A DNA stretch of 64,000 nt from Sordaria brevicollis (Eukaryota; Ascomycota; Sordariomycetes; Sordariales; Sordariaceae), in assembly GCA_033439795.1 (NCBI GenBank), contig JAUTDP010000003.1:744001-808000 (forward strand), in the 5' to 3' direction. The position numbers were made by a program, and so were the translations under genes. Positions within the stretch are counted from its first letter, which is position 1, and each line of letters opens with the position of its first letter. The notes beneath the pieces are model-generated. The model was not told the origin of the DNA, made no database searches, and saw only the letters and a list, made by a program, of their open reading frames with translations. Positions 34,004 through 45,148 of this stretch are shown piece after piece.

Positions 34004-34859
34004 GGTGGCTGATGACGTCTTGAAAGTCTAAATGTCTAGAAATGTGTTGGGAAAATGCAGAAATGAGAAATAAAAGGGGCAGACCAGGAGAAGCGACTGA
34101 CGGGAGGTGGAAAGGATAGAGCAAAAGAGCGAACAAGAAGAAGAGGAGAAAAGTTGGTGCAAAGAGTGGATAACAGTTGGATCTCGACTAACAAAGGGCC
34201 AGAAAAGGAAATGTCCCGCTCTCGCGGATGCGTGTATTCGGACGTCGGTTGATGAAGTGTCTTGCAGAGATGTTGACGGAGCGAACGACAAAGGGAGGGA
34301 GCCAACAAAAAATGACAGTTCCAAGCGACGACACTTGCGACGAACAGTGGCTTGGTTCCCGTCCCAGGCCTGGCCCGCCTTGGCACACGCTATTCCCCGA
34401 TCGTTTGGGTCTGTCTGTGTGTCACTCCAGTTCACTGCAGCTGAAGTGGAAGCTGTGATGATGCAGCGGTCCACTGAAACAGCGCCTTGGCTTCCAGGTT
34501 TGTCTTGTCGGGAGTTCTTGCACTATGGTAACTGATGGTACCTGAATGCCCCTGCTGGCGGTTGGTGACAGCTGCCAAGATCATGCCAAGCTTACCGACA
34601 TGGGCTTCAGTATCACCCTCTTGTCGACATCGAGGTCCAAATGATTCGTTTTTTGAAAAAGAAAGTTAGGAGGAAGGAGAAAGATACAAGGAATGGAGAT
34701 GTTCAATCGTTGTTAGGAAGAATGACAAAGTTGAAATGGGAAGAGAAGAAAAGTCGAGTCCATAAATCAGCAGTGTCCGGGCGGCACCGCCGGACTCAAG
34801 GCAGGCGCGATGCAATGCGCTGCCTGCTCCCAGGTGCAACTTGACACGAGGAAAGTGCA
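34004..34859. other. Intergenic
   Basis: 5' flank of the ATPase gene. It includes pyrimidine-rich minus-strand leader sequence near 34030-34130. Other frames here look like chance. Confidence 0.5.
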
Positions 34860-37800
34860 ATGCTTCCGACGTTTCTGAAAAACTTGAATCATTCCAATCC
34901 AACTGAAGTTCGTCGACATTCGTTGTCTTTCAGAAAACTGTTCCAGCGACTCTCTGTGTTTTCCCAAAAGAGTCACCTGTCGCCAACCACTTTGACTCAA
35001 CAAACCCACGCATCCTTTGCCTCGAGTAGAAAGACCCAACAAGCCACGGCCTCTACCACCGTCGTTTCTTCTCCTTCCAATACGAAGATGACGCCATTCA
35101 ACTTTGACTGCGGTTATTGTAATCTCTTCAAGCCTCGACCCGCCGAATGTGTTACCCACCCCTTTCAACCAGCACCTCGCGGGCCTCTAGAGCCATCACG
35201 ATATGATCTCGCCCTGCCGACTCGATCTTGCTACGTATCGTTCAACACCATGCCTTCTCCGACTTGAACCTCGCCTCCACCAACCTTCTCTGGGCAAAAG
35301 AGTCTTTCCGCTAACACGCTAGCCCCAGTGCTTTGTTGGCGTCTACCTTTGAACCCGTTAGGCCACACACGGTGTGGTTTCGCCATCGAGAATTTGTCAC
35401 CACCCTAGGAGAGGGAAGAAGACGTACTCTTGGAGTTCTATAAAGTCATGGCGGCCATACTTCGGTGACAATCGGTCCCCAACTTTCGGCCATCCTACTG
35501 CGATGTAAGCAACGAGCTGACGACTCGAGACAAAGCAACCCGAGTAACCAAGATTCCTCCTCGACACTCGTACCGATCTTCTCGCCGTATAAGCCGACCA
35601 AGCGAACGAGAACAATGTCCAACAACCCGACGTATGGAAACTGGCCGCAGTCAGGGTCAACTGTGCTCGCACCTCTCAAGCAAGCGATGGCAGCTACCTC
35701 GCTCCCCACCTATCACAACATAGAGCCTGGCCGATAATGCCAGCCCAAGTCTGGAGGACCGAACAACAACTACGACAGCAACGGTAATGACAGGAAGAGG
35801 GACAACAATACCCCAGTTCACATTGGCAAGATCAAGGGAGTCCAGAACCGCCCCAACCTCTTCATCAACACAAAGTACAAGGTCATCGTCTCCCATGCTT
35901 CTACGAAATCCAGCGTGGTTAGCTACCAGCCTGCTGAGTAGATTCCGATTTTTCTCTGCCCTGGATGAGAGACATTCCGATGGGAAGATTCTCGGCCATG
36001 ACACCTTCAGTGAGGCAAGCGGCCTCTGTCGTATCCTTCTTTTTCCTTGCCCACCTCTTATCATCCTCTCCTGCACCTATCTAGACCCTCTGGTTCCCCA
36101 CCCCTTTTCCATTCAACTTCTCTCCTTCATCAGCCCCATGATTGACAATGTCTTTGGATCACTGAGTCATTCGCTTTGACGTCCCGCAAAGCCGATAGAA
36201 GCCCATTCTTTTGATCTCTTCAGACTTTCCCTCTTTCGCTGTTATGTCCCAAATGGTACCGACTCAGACGAAGCCGACATCTCGTTTCCTATCCAGAACG
36301 CTGCCGTTGCCGACAATCTCTCAGCAGGTCTCGGGGAAGGATATGATCGTGGCGAGGAAGTTGATACTCGCCATGAGGGCAAGAGGCCAAAACATCCAGC
36401 GCCGGAAAGAAATGCTTGACTAGTGGGAAGAGCAGGAAGTCCTCAACGAATTGACCGAACCTCGTTCGAGAGAGACAACACTATCTGTCTGAAGAGCCAA
36501 AGGGAAAAAATGGAGGAACGGCGCTTCCGCTCGATAGTGTCGACCGATCTAATCACAAGGGCGAGGATTAGAGGAAGAAACCTGCCTTTCTTCGTATGAG
36601 ATCTATTTGGGTCCATCTAGCACCTACAATGTTAAGAAATAGCGCACCGCACAAGATTAGAGAGGCGATATGGCAGCACAAGGAGGAGGAATATGCTTAC
36701 CGGCCTCGACATATATTTTTCATCCGCCAGGAAGAGAAGGTTAGGACCATAGTTGTCGAAGACAACCAAAGTTGGTTACCCTTATGTGGTCGTCTCTTTG
36801 CATCAACAGTCGTTACCACAAGGCAGTCTACAAGATTCCTCTGTTTTTGATTTTCGTTTCTGGTTGTCTTTGCCTCTACGCTCCTCCTCGCGAAAGCAGT
36901 CCGTAGGTCGGATCTACGCATCTACCATTGCTGTTCTTCCACTTCCACCACGTTGTACACTGAGTATGTCTCTCTTTATCATGTCCCAGTTAATTACAAC
37001 CCTTTTTTCTTTCGCGCGCTTTTCTTGAATTGAACACCCAAGTCTCCGCTGCGGGCATGGCTGTTACTGTGCCGCCCATCCTTGAAGCACTACTTCTCGT
37101 ACACTGCCACCCCCTCTCACAAGTGTTAACATGACTAGTTCACGTCAAGTTTACCAGAGTGCATGAGCCGTCGACGTTGAGCATTGCTCACAAATATAGA
37201 AGTTATCGTGAAGCCTAGAAGACCCCGCATCAGGACTTAGTAGGTCTCGTTGATCACCAAGGCTACGAGCTCGACGCCAACAAGAACCAGTTTCCTCCGC
37301 CACAGCTTCTTTGCCCGATCTTACTATGCAAGACATATCAACGGCTCCCTACAGATCTCAACAGCAAAGACACTCCAGGACAGTCGAATGGCGCTGTCTT
37401 TGACGTTGTCGCTGATTGCACAGAGACTTTCTGGACACGATACCCAGCGTACCATGGGGCGCTACGAGAGGATGGCCAAGCGTTGCGTCGAAGGGCTGCT
37501 CGACTTGGTTCCCGAGTGACTGGTTTCTTGAGCTCGCCCACCCATCCACTGATTCCATAGCAGTTGTCTTCACTGTGGGCGGAATTTATCATTCTCTTGT
37601 TTTGACCCCTTACTCCTATGGTCAAATGGCTAGCTCATTGGCAGACCGAGTCTCATACCCCCTCTATCTTGGAGGTCCTACCAAGGCATGATGTGCTAAG
37701 GAAAGTCTCGGGTGACGGCGTGCTTGTAGATGATGGGGTTTGCGATGTTGTACAGTATTTTTATTGATCCTGGCAAGTGCAGCAACTTCGCTAAAGCCGT

Positions 37801-38330
37801 CGAGGTTATCGAGTACAACAACAACGAGCTCGGTCGGCAGAGGAAAAGGATTTACCCAGTACGACGGCTTCTACCGCAACCTAGCTATGGAATTGACGGA
37901 CTCCAAAGATGTCAGAAAAGGGCCAGCTGTAACTCTTCTCGTGTGAGCTCTGGCAAATACCAAGGACCAGAAAGAGAATGCCTTTGGACCAGAGCTGAAA
38001 AAGTTGAGGACGGACTGTTTTCAAAGACACTCGAAGATTGTAAAGTTGCTGATGGTAAGCACCCCGACGAATAGTACCTGATGGGGTCGCTGCTTTGTTC
38101 TCCTGGCAGTTCCATCTTGATGGCATATCTCAAGACATTGATGATTTCTACTCGTATAGAGACTTCGCGATGTCGACTTTCTGATACATCTGCCACCGTC
38201 TTGCTGGGATTTGCCTTTTGTCTTATGACCTCCTAAAAGCCCCTCGAAGCAAATTCGATTACTTACGTTTGAATAACTGGAGTGAGTAGGTATATGTTCT
38301 GGCATATATAAGCTGACCGGGCATACCTCC
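34860..38330 (+). pseudogene. Decayed plus-strand coding region
   Basis: Several blocks have protein-like codon use but are broken by stops and frame changes. FDCGYCNLFKPRPAECVTH lies near 35100. LNLASTNLLWAKESFR, then a stop, then STFEPVRPHTVWFRHREFV lie at about 35260-35430. NRPNLFINTKYKVIVSH lies near 35860. GTDSDEADISFPIQNAAVA lies at about 36260. GAVFDVVADCTETFWTRYPA lies near 37390. FTQYDGFYRNLAMELTDS lies near 37855. At least some stops are at codons one C-to-T change away from CAA or CAG. The blocks may derive from one or more genes. I cannot name the family. Confidence 0.45.
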
Positions 38331-38647
38331 TGTAGACTTCTAGCGATAGAGGAGGGCTAGCGGTTGGCGAAGTACTCGAGATACTACGGTAGGTATATTG
38401 GATCAATCTCATTAGAAGTATCATTCGACCTGGAAATAATTACTATACACGTTGACAGATGGACAAATTGACAAGTGTCAATTTATAAGTTTGCTTCTAA
38501 TGTTCCTCTAAGCCTTTTTGCATTCTCCCTTGTTTCGCTGGACTCCTGAACTCCTGCTCGAAGCATACTGTACCCATTCCCCCGTTGCCGTATCATGTTC
38601 AAATAGTACACTAATCTGACATCGCTTGCTCGCACCCTCCGCTTCAG

Positions 38648-39346
38648 TTACTCGAGTCTTCTCCTCTTGTTCTCTTCCTTCTCGCTGTCCAGCCTCTCCC
38701 TGGCCTTCAAGCTGGGCCTCGAAACACGGCCACTGCGTGTGACCGTGAGGCTGGCCACAGGCTCAGGGTCGGCCACGGCCTCAAACTCAGGCTCTGGAGC
38801 AGGGGCAGGACCAAAAGCTGGCACCGAGTTGATCCAACCTTGGATCCTAGCCTCCGTGGCCTCCTCCTCCTCTCTCTCGCGTTGAGCTTCCATAGCCTCC
38901 CTCGCCTCCCTGTCTCTCCTGCGCTGGGCAATGACTTCGCGAATCGCATCCTCGGCGCGGCCGGAGAAGATGGGCTCCTGGTGGGCATCGTCTTCATTCT
39001 GCTCTTGTTTGACGTCGCCGTCCTCTTGCTTAACGTCTTCTTCCTCTTCCTTGACCTCCGGATCTTGCTTGACCTCGGCTTCGTGATCAACGTCGTCGTC
39101 CTCTTCCTTGATCTCTTGGTTAACTCGGAGTTTGTCATACCAGGCGAGTAGGGGACGGCGGTTTGCGTCGCTCGGTCTACGAGCTTTTGTTGGGGATATG
39201 TTGTTAGCATTCTGATTTGTCCCATGATCCGATAGGTATGATTTTATATCTGGTAATGATGGGAAGGTGGATTACTCACGTATCTGGGGACGTATCGGGG
39301 GCCTCTGTCTAGCCACTTCAGGGCGACGGTCCTCTTCGCCAGACAT
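38648..39346 (-). CDS. Hypothetical acidic/charged protein
   Basis: Exons 39346..39280 and 39183..38648 encode 200 residues. The 96-bp intron has donor GTGAGT, branch CTAAC and an AAAAG acceptor, and splits a Pro codon. The N-terminus is basic with Arg and Pro (MSGEEDRRPEVARQRPP), followed by WYDKLRVNQE, a long Glu/Asp/Lys/Val repeat region, then a predicted helix IREVIAQRRRDREAREAME and a basic nuclear-type end (EENKRRRLE). The motif TRSGRVSRPSLKA near the end recalls a chromatin or retro-element-derived linker. The start has an AAAATG context. Most likely nuclear; function unknown. Confidence 0.6.
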
Positions 39347-40400
39347 TTTGGCTTCGCTTAGGGTCCTTGGTAGAAGGAGGGAAGGAGGAGGTGAGCTACT
39401 AGGAAGTGTGGTTTCTTCCGAGCGGCGATGTTGGAGCGCGGGAGGAAGAGTGAGTGTCGCGCGAGGGAGGAGGGGTTTGCGCGCAGTTTGAATGAGTGGA
39501 TGTTGATGTGAAAAGAGCCTCGTGCGAAGTGATGAGACAACGAGGACGATCTGTTCTGCGAGAGCTGAAAAGGGCGAAAGATGTGCGAATCGAAATTTAT
39601 ATAATTCGACTGGAGGGGAACGATGTTGGTGGTTGTATTGTGAGGAGGACGCGTGGAGGGGAGGATGCGTAGAGGTAAGAGGTAGGTGGTCGGCTGGGAC
39701 TGGATTTGGGATACGCGGTGCGCGTGCGATTTAAATGTGGGTTGAGGACGGCACAACTACCTACCTAACAAGTGAATGGGAAGAACAGTCACGTCCCGAC
39801 AGTCTGGGTTCAAACTCTGGTGAACAGTCACGCTGGTTGTTGATTAGACGTGCTGGGTGGGTAGGAAAACCTTAAGGTACCTCTAAACTCGATGTCAAGT
39901 ATGTCATTTGACTTCACCGCCCGTCTCCAGGTTGAGATATGTCACTCCCAAACATGAAGATGACTGACTAACTAACTGACTGACTGACTGACTGACTTTA
40001 CCAGTTCAAGGTTCTTAGACACGACACGATGACACGAGATACGGAACAAGTCACAGCAATTTCAAGCAGGACGATCGCATGGTGGTAGGTGAGGTTCATC
40101 TCGAATTCCAGCCTAACTCCTATTTCTAGATACGGATGTTTTCAGGAGGGAAAAGCAGATGCGTGTCTCGAGGCAAGAAACAGCCCAATGTGCTGCCGAT
40201 GAAGCTATTCTGACTTTCGTAACTTTGTGAACTCTTCCACCACGATCCATCCCACCAGCCCCCCGTCGTGCACCACGAGCACCGCCAGCACCATGCCCTC
40301 CCTCCCCCCTCCAGCTCCCCCTCTTTTGTAGACGGGTGCTGGACGCAGGAGGCAGGAGGGTGGGATGATTGTCGTGGGTGCTGGCGTGCTGTTCTTCAAT
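39347..40400. other. Intergenic with (ACTG)n
   Basis: Promoter side of the gene at 38648-39346. An (ACTG/ACTA)n microsatellite lies at 39961-39997. No gene seen. Confidence 0.5.
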
Positions 40401-40482
40401 TTATAAGGACCGCACCGGGGAGGGCAGCAAGCACGGCATGACGGGTGGGGCACGGTCCTCCTTGGGCAGACCTGGACGAGAA
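40401..40482 (+). repeat. Short dispersed repeat, copy 1
   Basis: 82 bp, nearly identical in inverted orientation to 43521-43603. It begins at TTATAAGGACCGC and ends at CTGGACGAGAA. Too short to be a known element. Confidence 0.85.
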
Positions 40483-40778
40483 CAGCATCGATGGGGGAGC
40501 CTCCATAGAGAGCTGCATATCCTTCATGTTTATTTCGTCAGTATCGGTGTTTGGTGGTTAGGTTGAATGGAGGATATTGCTTACCCTACTGCTGGCCGAC
40601 CTTGGTAGGTTCGGCGGCGACAGGCGGGAGACCTTCTCGCCCTTTCCGTAAAAGTAGGCTGTCTCCTCCAGCCGCGGCACAGCCGACTGGGTGGTGATGG
40701 TGGGCCAGACCGTCTGGTCTCTGGTTGTTGTGCAGACCGTGGCCCTCCGCCGCGACCGTAGGGGGTGCGGTCGAATTA

Positions 40779-40802
40779 GTGGTGGTGGTGGTGGTGGTGG
40801 TG
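40779..40802. repeat. (TGG)n microsatellite
   Basis: Eight TGG units. Confidence 0.95.
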
Positions 40803-40949
40803 CGAGCACCGAGAGACAGGATAATGACAAGGCAACCGTAGACACGCTGTTGGTGTGAGGGTGTTGTCAGTGGGGGATGTTTCTCATGTGGATGTGCGTG
40901 AGGTAAAAGGGAGGAGTCTGGTGATGATGAGCTGGAACTAAGTTGAACT

Positions 40950-41130
40950 TACCCTCTGTTGTAGTGAGGCGGACATTGCCACGACCTCTCGGAGGCCTTG
41001 TCGACGCGGACACGACGACCATCGAACCTGTGGCTTGGAGTGTCAGCGTTAACTTAGTGATAGCTCATCTTGGTGATGGAAGTGCAAACTTACTCCTGAC
41101 CATCCAGGGCGCGTCCCTCTGTTGGAGGGT
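40950..41130 (-). pseudogene. RRM C-terminal fragment of a glycine-rich RNA-binding protein type
   Basis: On the minus strand ALDGQ-E joins FDGRRVRVDKASER across a 66-bp intron (donor GTAAGT at 41093, acceptor ACAG ending 41028). This is the last strand of a GRP/hnRNP-type RRM. After ASER the expected Gly-rich tail is missing. Upstream (41148-41243) the sequence switches to a shard of the unrelated large gene. A second donor GTAAGT follows at about 40949. Confidence 0.65.
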
Positions 41131-41147
41131 TCCGCGAGAGGCTCGCA

Positions 41148-41243
41148 CTGTTCCCGGCGTCGAAGAAGAGCTTTCCAAGGTGACACGCACGACAGAAGCA
41201 AGTGATGCCGGCGAGCTGTCCCTGATGGTGGGCAAGCTGTAGC
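41148..41243 (-). pseudogene. 96-bp inverted shard of the large gene
   Basis: Nearly identical in reverse complement to 47454-47552, with the same residues LPTIRDSSPASLASVVRVT. At one end the shard has CAAGCT-AC-AGCTTG, a perfect hairpin, where the parent has TACAGCCCGAGCTTG. Confidence 0.85.
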
Positions 41244-41249
41244 TTGGGG

Positions 41250-42100
41250 AGAGAGAAACTTGTTGGAGGAAGGAAATTTGAGGAGGGGAAAATTGTGGGA
41301 GGAAGAAAATCAGGAACGGAAGGAGGGGCAACGGCGAAAAAAGGGAACGCGCCGCGCTCAGAGTAGCCTCGCTAATCACTCGCAGCCCCGCTACTTGCAA
41401 TCCGGGAGCACAGACTGCTTCCCATTTGTTAAAATCAGCAAATGCTCACTTTGATATTGCCCGGCCACGTGGGAAATGGGAGATAGGCAGGGTATGGTAC
41501 CTTCCAATTGCGAGTCTCACAAAGTGCTGTGCTCTCCGGGCAACGCTCGCTAAACTCGGCCGGAAAATCGGAGTACCTGCCTTTGCGTAATGGTTAGAAT
41601 CCATACCGCCGATTCGGCGCCTTGATGGATGATGTCCCTCGGCGGCTAGGAGAATACACAAAAGCCAAACGTTGAGTACACGTACCTGACAAGGTCTCCT
41701 GGGTGCAAGGCGCGCGAGTGTCTCTGCCTCCCCCTACTGTAGAGTTGATGCCATGCCCACAAGCACTCCTTGGTTTCCTAGGTATCACGCGCTTGGAGTA
41801 GTAGATTCCTCATTGCCTATGAGGCTCCAGGCCCCCAATATCATCACCGCCTCTGACACAACATCACCATCCTCTCAAGAAGGATACCCAGCTCCCTCAC
41901 TCACATACGCCTTTGCCAACCCCGAGGTCCCCAACTCACCGGTTTCCCTCTCTCGCTGTTTACTCCTACCGTCTGCCTGCCCCAAAGTGTGAATGTGGGT
42001 CCATAGAGTTTGCTTACCACCTCCTTCATCCGGATACTGAGGTTTGGACTTGTTGTCTAGCCCGTGCTTCAAACTGGCCAGCCCTCTGTGATCCATCCCG
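41250..42100. other. Intergenic
   Basis: No gene is supported. Confidence 0.4.
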
Positions 42101-42164
42101 CTCTTTCGTCTAGCTTCATGAACTCAAGATAAGCGTGAGTTTTCTGCTCTAGATACCTCTCAGG

Positions 42165-43120
42165 CCAGCTCGTAAAGGTACTAGTACAAACGCAATCAGG
42201 GAAAGTGAAAAGGAGCTTGGATGTGCCTATCCCAGCGGGGAAACCAGCAAAAGATGTAAACCGTTCTCAGTCATAGTAAAGAATTGTTTGGGATAGAAGT
42301 ACACATCGGGGTAGGAGTCTTTGGGGGAAAGAGAAAGCTATGTCTGTCTGGTTTCTCGGATGAAGGAGGTGATCTTGAACAACAGGGAGTGTGTTTTTCA
42401 CTCTATATCTCCGTTCACTCGTCAAGCCAGCTCGTGGAGGTACTTCCACGAACGCAAACAAAGAAAAGCAGGAGGAGGTTGGTGATATCAGTTCCAGCAT
42501 AGAGACTAGCAGGAAGCGTATTTTGCACTCAATCAAACACAAAAAACAATAAGATAGAAGTATAGATCGGGGAGGAAAGCTTTGGGCAAAAGAGGAAGCC
42601 ATTTCGATGTGATGTCTTGGATGAACGAGCTGGACTTTGGATCACAAGACTTATGAGTCCTCCACCCGATGTTTGGATCTTGTCTTCAAGCGAGCTCGTC
42701 AAGATACTTCGACAAACGCAATCGGAAAAAGGGAGGGAAAGTTTGCGATACCAGTTCGGATAAGAGAGGCTGCAAAACATGTATCCTATACCACTGGCAA
42801 AGTCAACAGACGATATGGGATAGAAGTACGCATCGAGGTGGAGGAGTTGAACTCGTTGTCGTCTTGCTCGGTCTCCTCGTGCTGCTCGTCGTCATATCCG
42901 CTCCGTTCATACCTAACATGGTCTTTTTTTTGGTGATATTGGTGGCTGCCCGTAGTAAAAACACCAAAAAACAAGCATTTAACACCCGGCGATATGATTC
43001 GTGACGGGCATAAACCGTTGGGAGTGCCGCAATGAACTCAACCAAAGGATAACTGGTCAGCGAATATGCCGTTAAGAGACGGCGCTTGGGCCCAAGAGGC
43101 AAGCCATACCTGTATAATAT
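42165..43120. repeat. Degenerate 263-bp tandem repeat, about 3.5 units
   Basis: The core GATAGAAGTA recurs at 42292, 42553 and 42819. The core CAGCTCGT, followed by a segment ending AACGCAA, recurs at 42165, 42428 and 42692. A further partial unit (AGGCAAGCCAT, CTCGGATGAA) lies near 43095. Units are strongly diverged by point changes and small indels. Confidence 0.75.
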
Positions 43121-43520
43121 CTCGGATGAATGAGGCTCTCCTCATGATCGCAGTCGCAGTACCTCGCAAAACAACTTGGAAGCATCATATCGAGGTCATC
43201 CGAATCCCCGTCTGGCCTTGCACAGAAAAGGCAAGACCACAGCAACTCTCCCGAGCCGAGTTGACGAGACGAATGTTGTTCCGTCGTTTGTACTCCGGCA
43301 ACATCATCCCTCACATGTATATCTCGCCTCTACTCCTGTCCTCCGAGTTCCTCAGCTGCTTCGTAGAGCCATTCATCCACGGCGAAGTCGAGAACCGTAA
43401 GAGCAACATCCTCATATCATCCCAAGTTCCTGTCCTTCTGCCAGCTCGCCAGCCATGTCGTCCCAAGTGAACCAAAGCAAACTTGCTGAACCAAAAAGCA
43501 TCGTCTGATGTCGTCCGAAC

Positions 43521-43603
43521 TTCTCGTCCAGGTCTGCCAAAGGGGGACCGTGCCCCACCCGTCATGCCGTGCTTGCTGCCCTCCCCGGTGCGGACCATAT
43601 AAA
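43521..43603 (-). repeat. Short dispersed repeat, copy 2
   Basis: Inverted partner of 40401-40482. This copy ends in the TATA-like box at 43595-43603. Confidence 0.85.
43595..43603 (+). promoter_or_regulatory. TATA-like box CATATAAA
   Basis: Followed at about 30 bp by a pyrimidine-rich stretch and then CA-rich leader sequence with a GTAAGT donor at 43675, a plausible promoter for the large gene at 45149. The box itself lies inside the dispersed repeat. Confidence 0.4.
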
Positions 43604-45148
43604 CCTCCCTCCCCCCCTCGACTGAACTCTTTCTTCTCCTTTACACAATCAGCAAAAAGCTAACCATCGCCGCGTAAGTACTTGCTTCCTTTTTCAGATC
43701 ATCACGAACCTCATCTTGCACTTGCCCAAGCACTCTCCAAGCATCGACGAAGGTATCGTCACGTCCTTTGCGTTTACTGCGTTCCTTCATTCACTGTGCC
43801 CATCACCCTTCACCCTCATCTTCAACCGAGACGCGTCGCTACGGCAACTCAGTCAGGTAAACACCATTCACCTGCATCACCAACTGGGTGAGAGTCGAGT
43901 GACTCGATCGCAAACAACAGGCCTGAGGATCACGAGCTCAACCTTCGAAGTTTCAAATCGCGACATGGAGGACATCAACCTCGCGATTTGAGCTTCGGCG
44001 ATTTGCGTTACCCCTCCACCTCCACCTCATATCACCATTCCATTCACTTTAGACACTCGTCCGATTCGTCATGACAAAAGGTCGTTTCGAATTCCAAGCA
44101 AACAAGTTCATGTTCTCCTATGCTGGGGGCATCTTGATCACTTGATCACTTTCGTATTGCTGGAGATCGCTTCGCGTTCGCACTTCAATTTTCCTTCTGT
44201 CAGATCTCACTCGAGAATCGCGGCTTCAACTTGAAGCAATCTTGAAAGCAAAACATTGAACTAACAATATCATTTTTACAGATTCACAAAGCCAAAGACT
44301 TTTTTCCGCTGCCGTTGCGCCTGCCCTGCTTTCAAAGCAAAACTTTACCGTATGTCTCTGGGTTTTTTTTTTTTTCTTTCCCTTCCACTCGGTTTCACGG
44401 CCCCAAATCACCAGATATCCTCCAAGATCATGACGGAACTCAACTGCCCATTGCACACCAACCACCAAAACGAAAAACAAGCCAGAATCTTCGCCGTGTT
44501 GCATTGCCTCACTTTCCAAGCAACTTTTTACCACATGCTGTCCTTCTTCCCCTTTCCTCGCGCTTGTTGGTTGCGAGGGGGCTTGTCTGGTGCCAGGAAT
44601 CGAGACTTTGACGACAGTGGAACAAGATTGGACTTGAAGCTAACCTTATGCTCTTTGTGATAGAACGTACCAAGCAAAAGAATCTTCGCCGCTTCGCTTT
44701 TTTAAGCTTTTTTTACCGTACGTGTTTTCCCGGTTCTCTCCTTCTTTTGCCTTCCACTTGGTTGGCTACAACCTCTTCGAAACATCGAAACCTGCAAGTT
44801 GGATTCACTTGAACCAAAAACGGGACGACGAGGTCAAACCTTGAAATCTCGGCCTGATCTCAACTTGGCTTGGTGCGACAGTCACGGGGAAGATTGGACT
44901 TATCTCCTGTCGACCTAGCTGGCTCACACTTGTGGCTTCAACCTCATCATCATCTTCGTTCTTCAGCACTTGCAATGGACAGCTTTGCCTGGCTTGAGCT
45001 CACCCGGCATGGACTAACACACCTCTTTTCCATCAGACAAACAACCACCACCACCAAACCCTTTTTTCGTAAGTCCTACCTTCTTTTTCCTTTGCCTATC
45101 ACTCGACGTTTCTCCATTCAACTGCTAACCGTTTTCTCCCCAGCCAAA
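43604..45148 (+). other. Long leader region with repeated splice donors
   Basis: Donor-like sites followed by pyrimidine runs recur: GTAAGT at 43675, TTTACCGTATGT near 44344, TTTACCGTACGT near 44714 and CGTAAGT at 45070, most followed by CTTCCACTYGGTT-like sequence. An acceptor CCCCAG lies directly before the ATG at 45149. This looks like a leader that was partly duplicated in tandem. No coding frame here is convincing. Confidence 0.45.

Noticed and set aside
39797..39835. GGGTTCAAACTC resembling a tRNA B box
   Set aside because: No A box and no pairing acceptor or anticodon stems nearby.
44870..45148. Upstream extension of the large gene's frame before ATG 45149
   Set aside because: A strong acceptor CCCCAG lies just before the ATG, and the extension contains a GTAAGT donor at 45070, so this is leader and intron.
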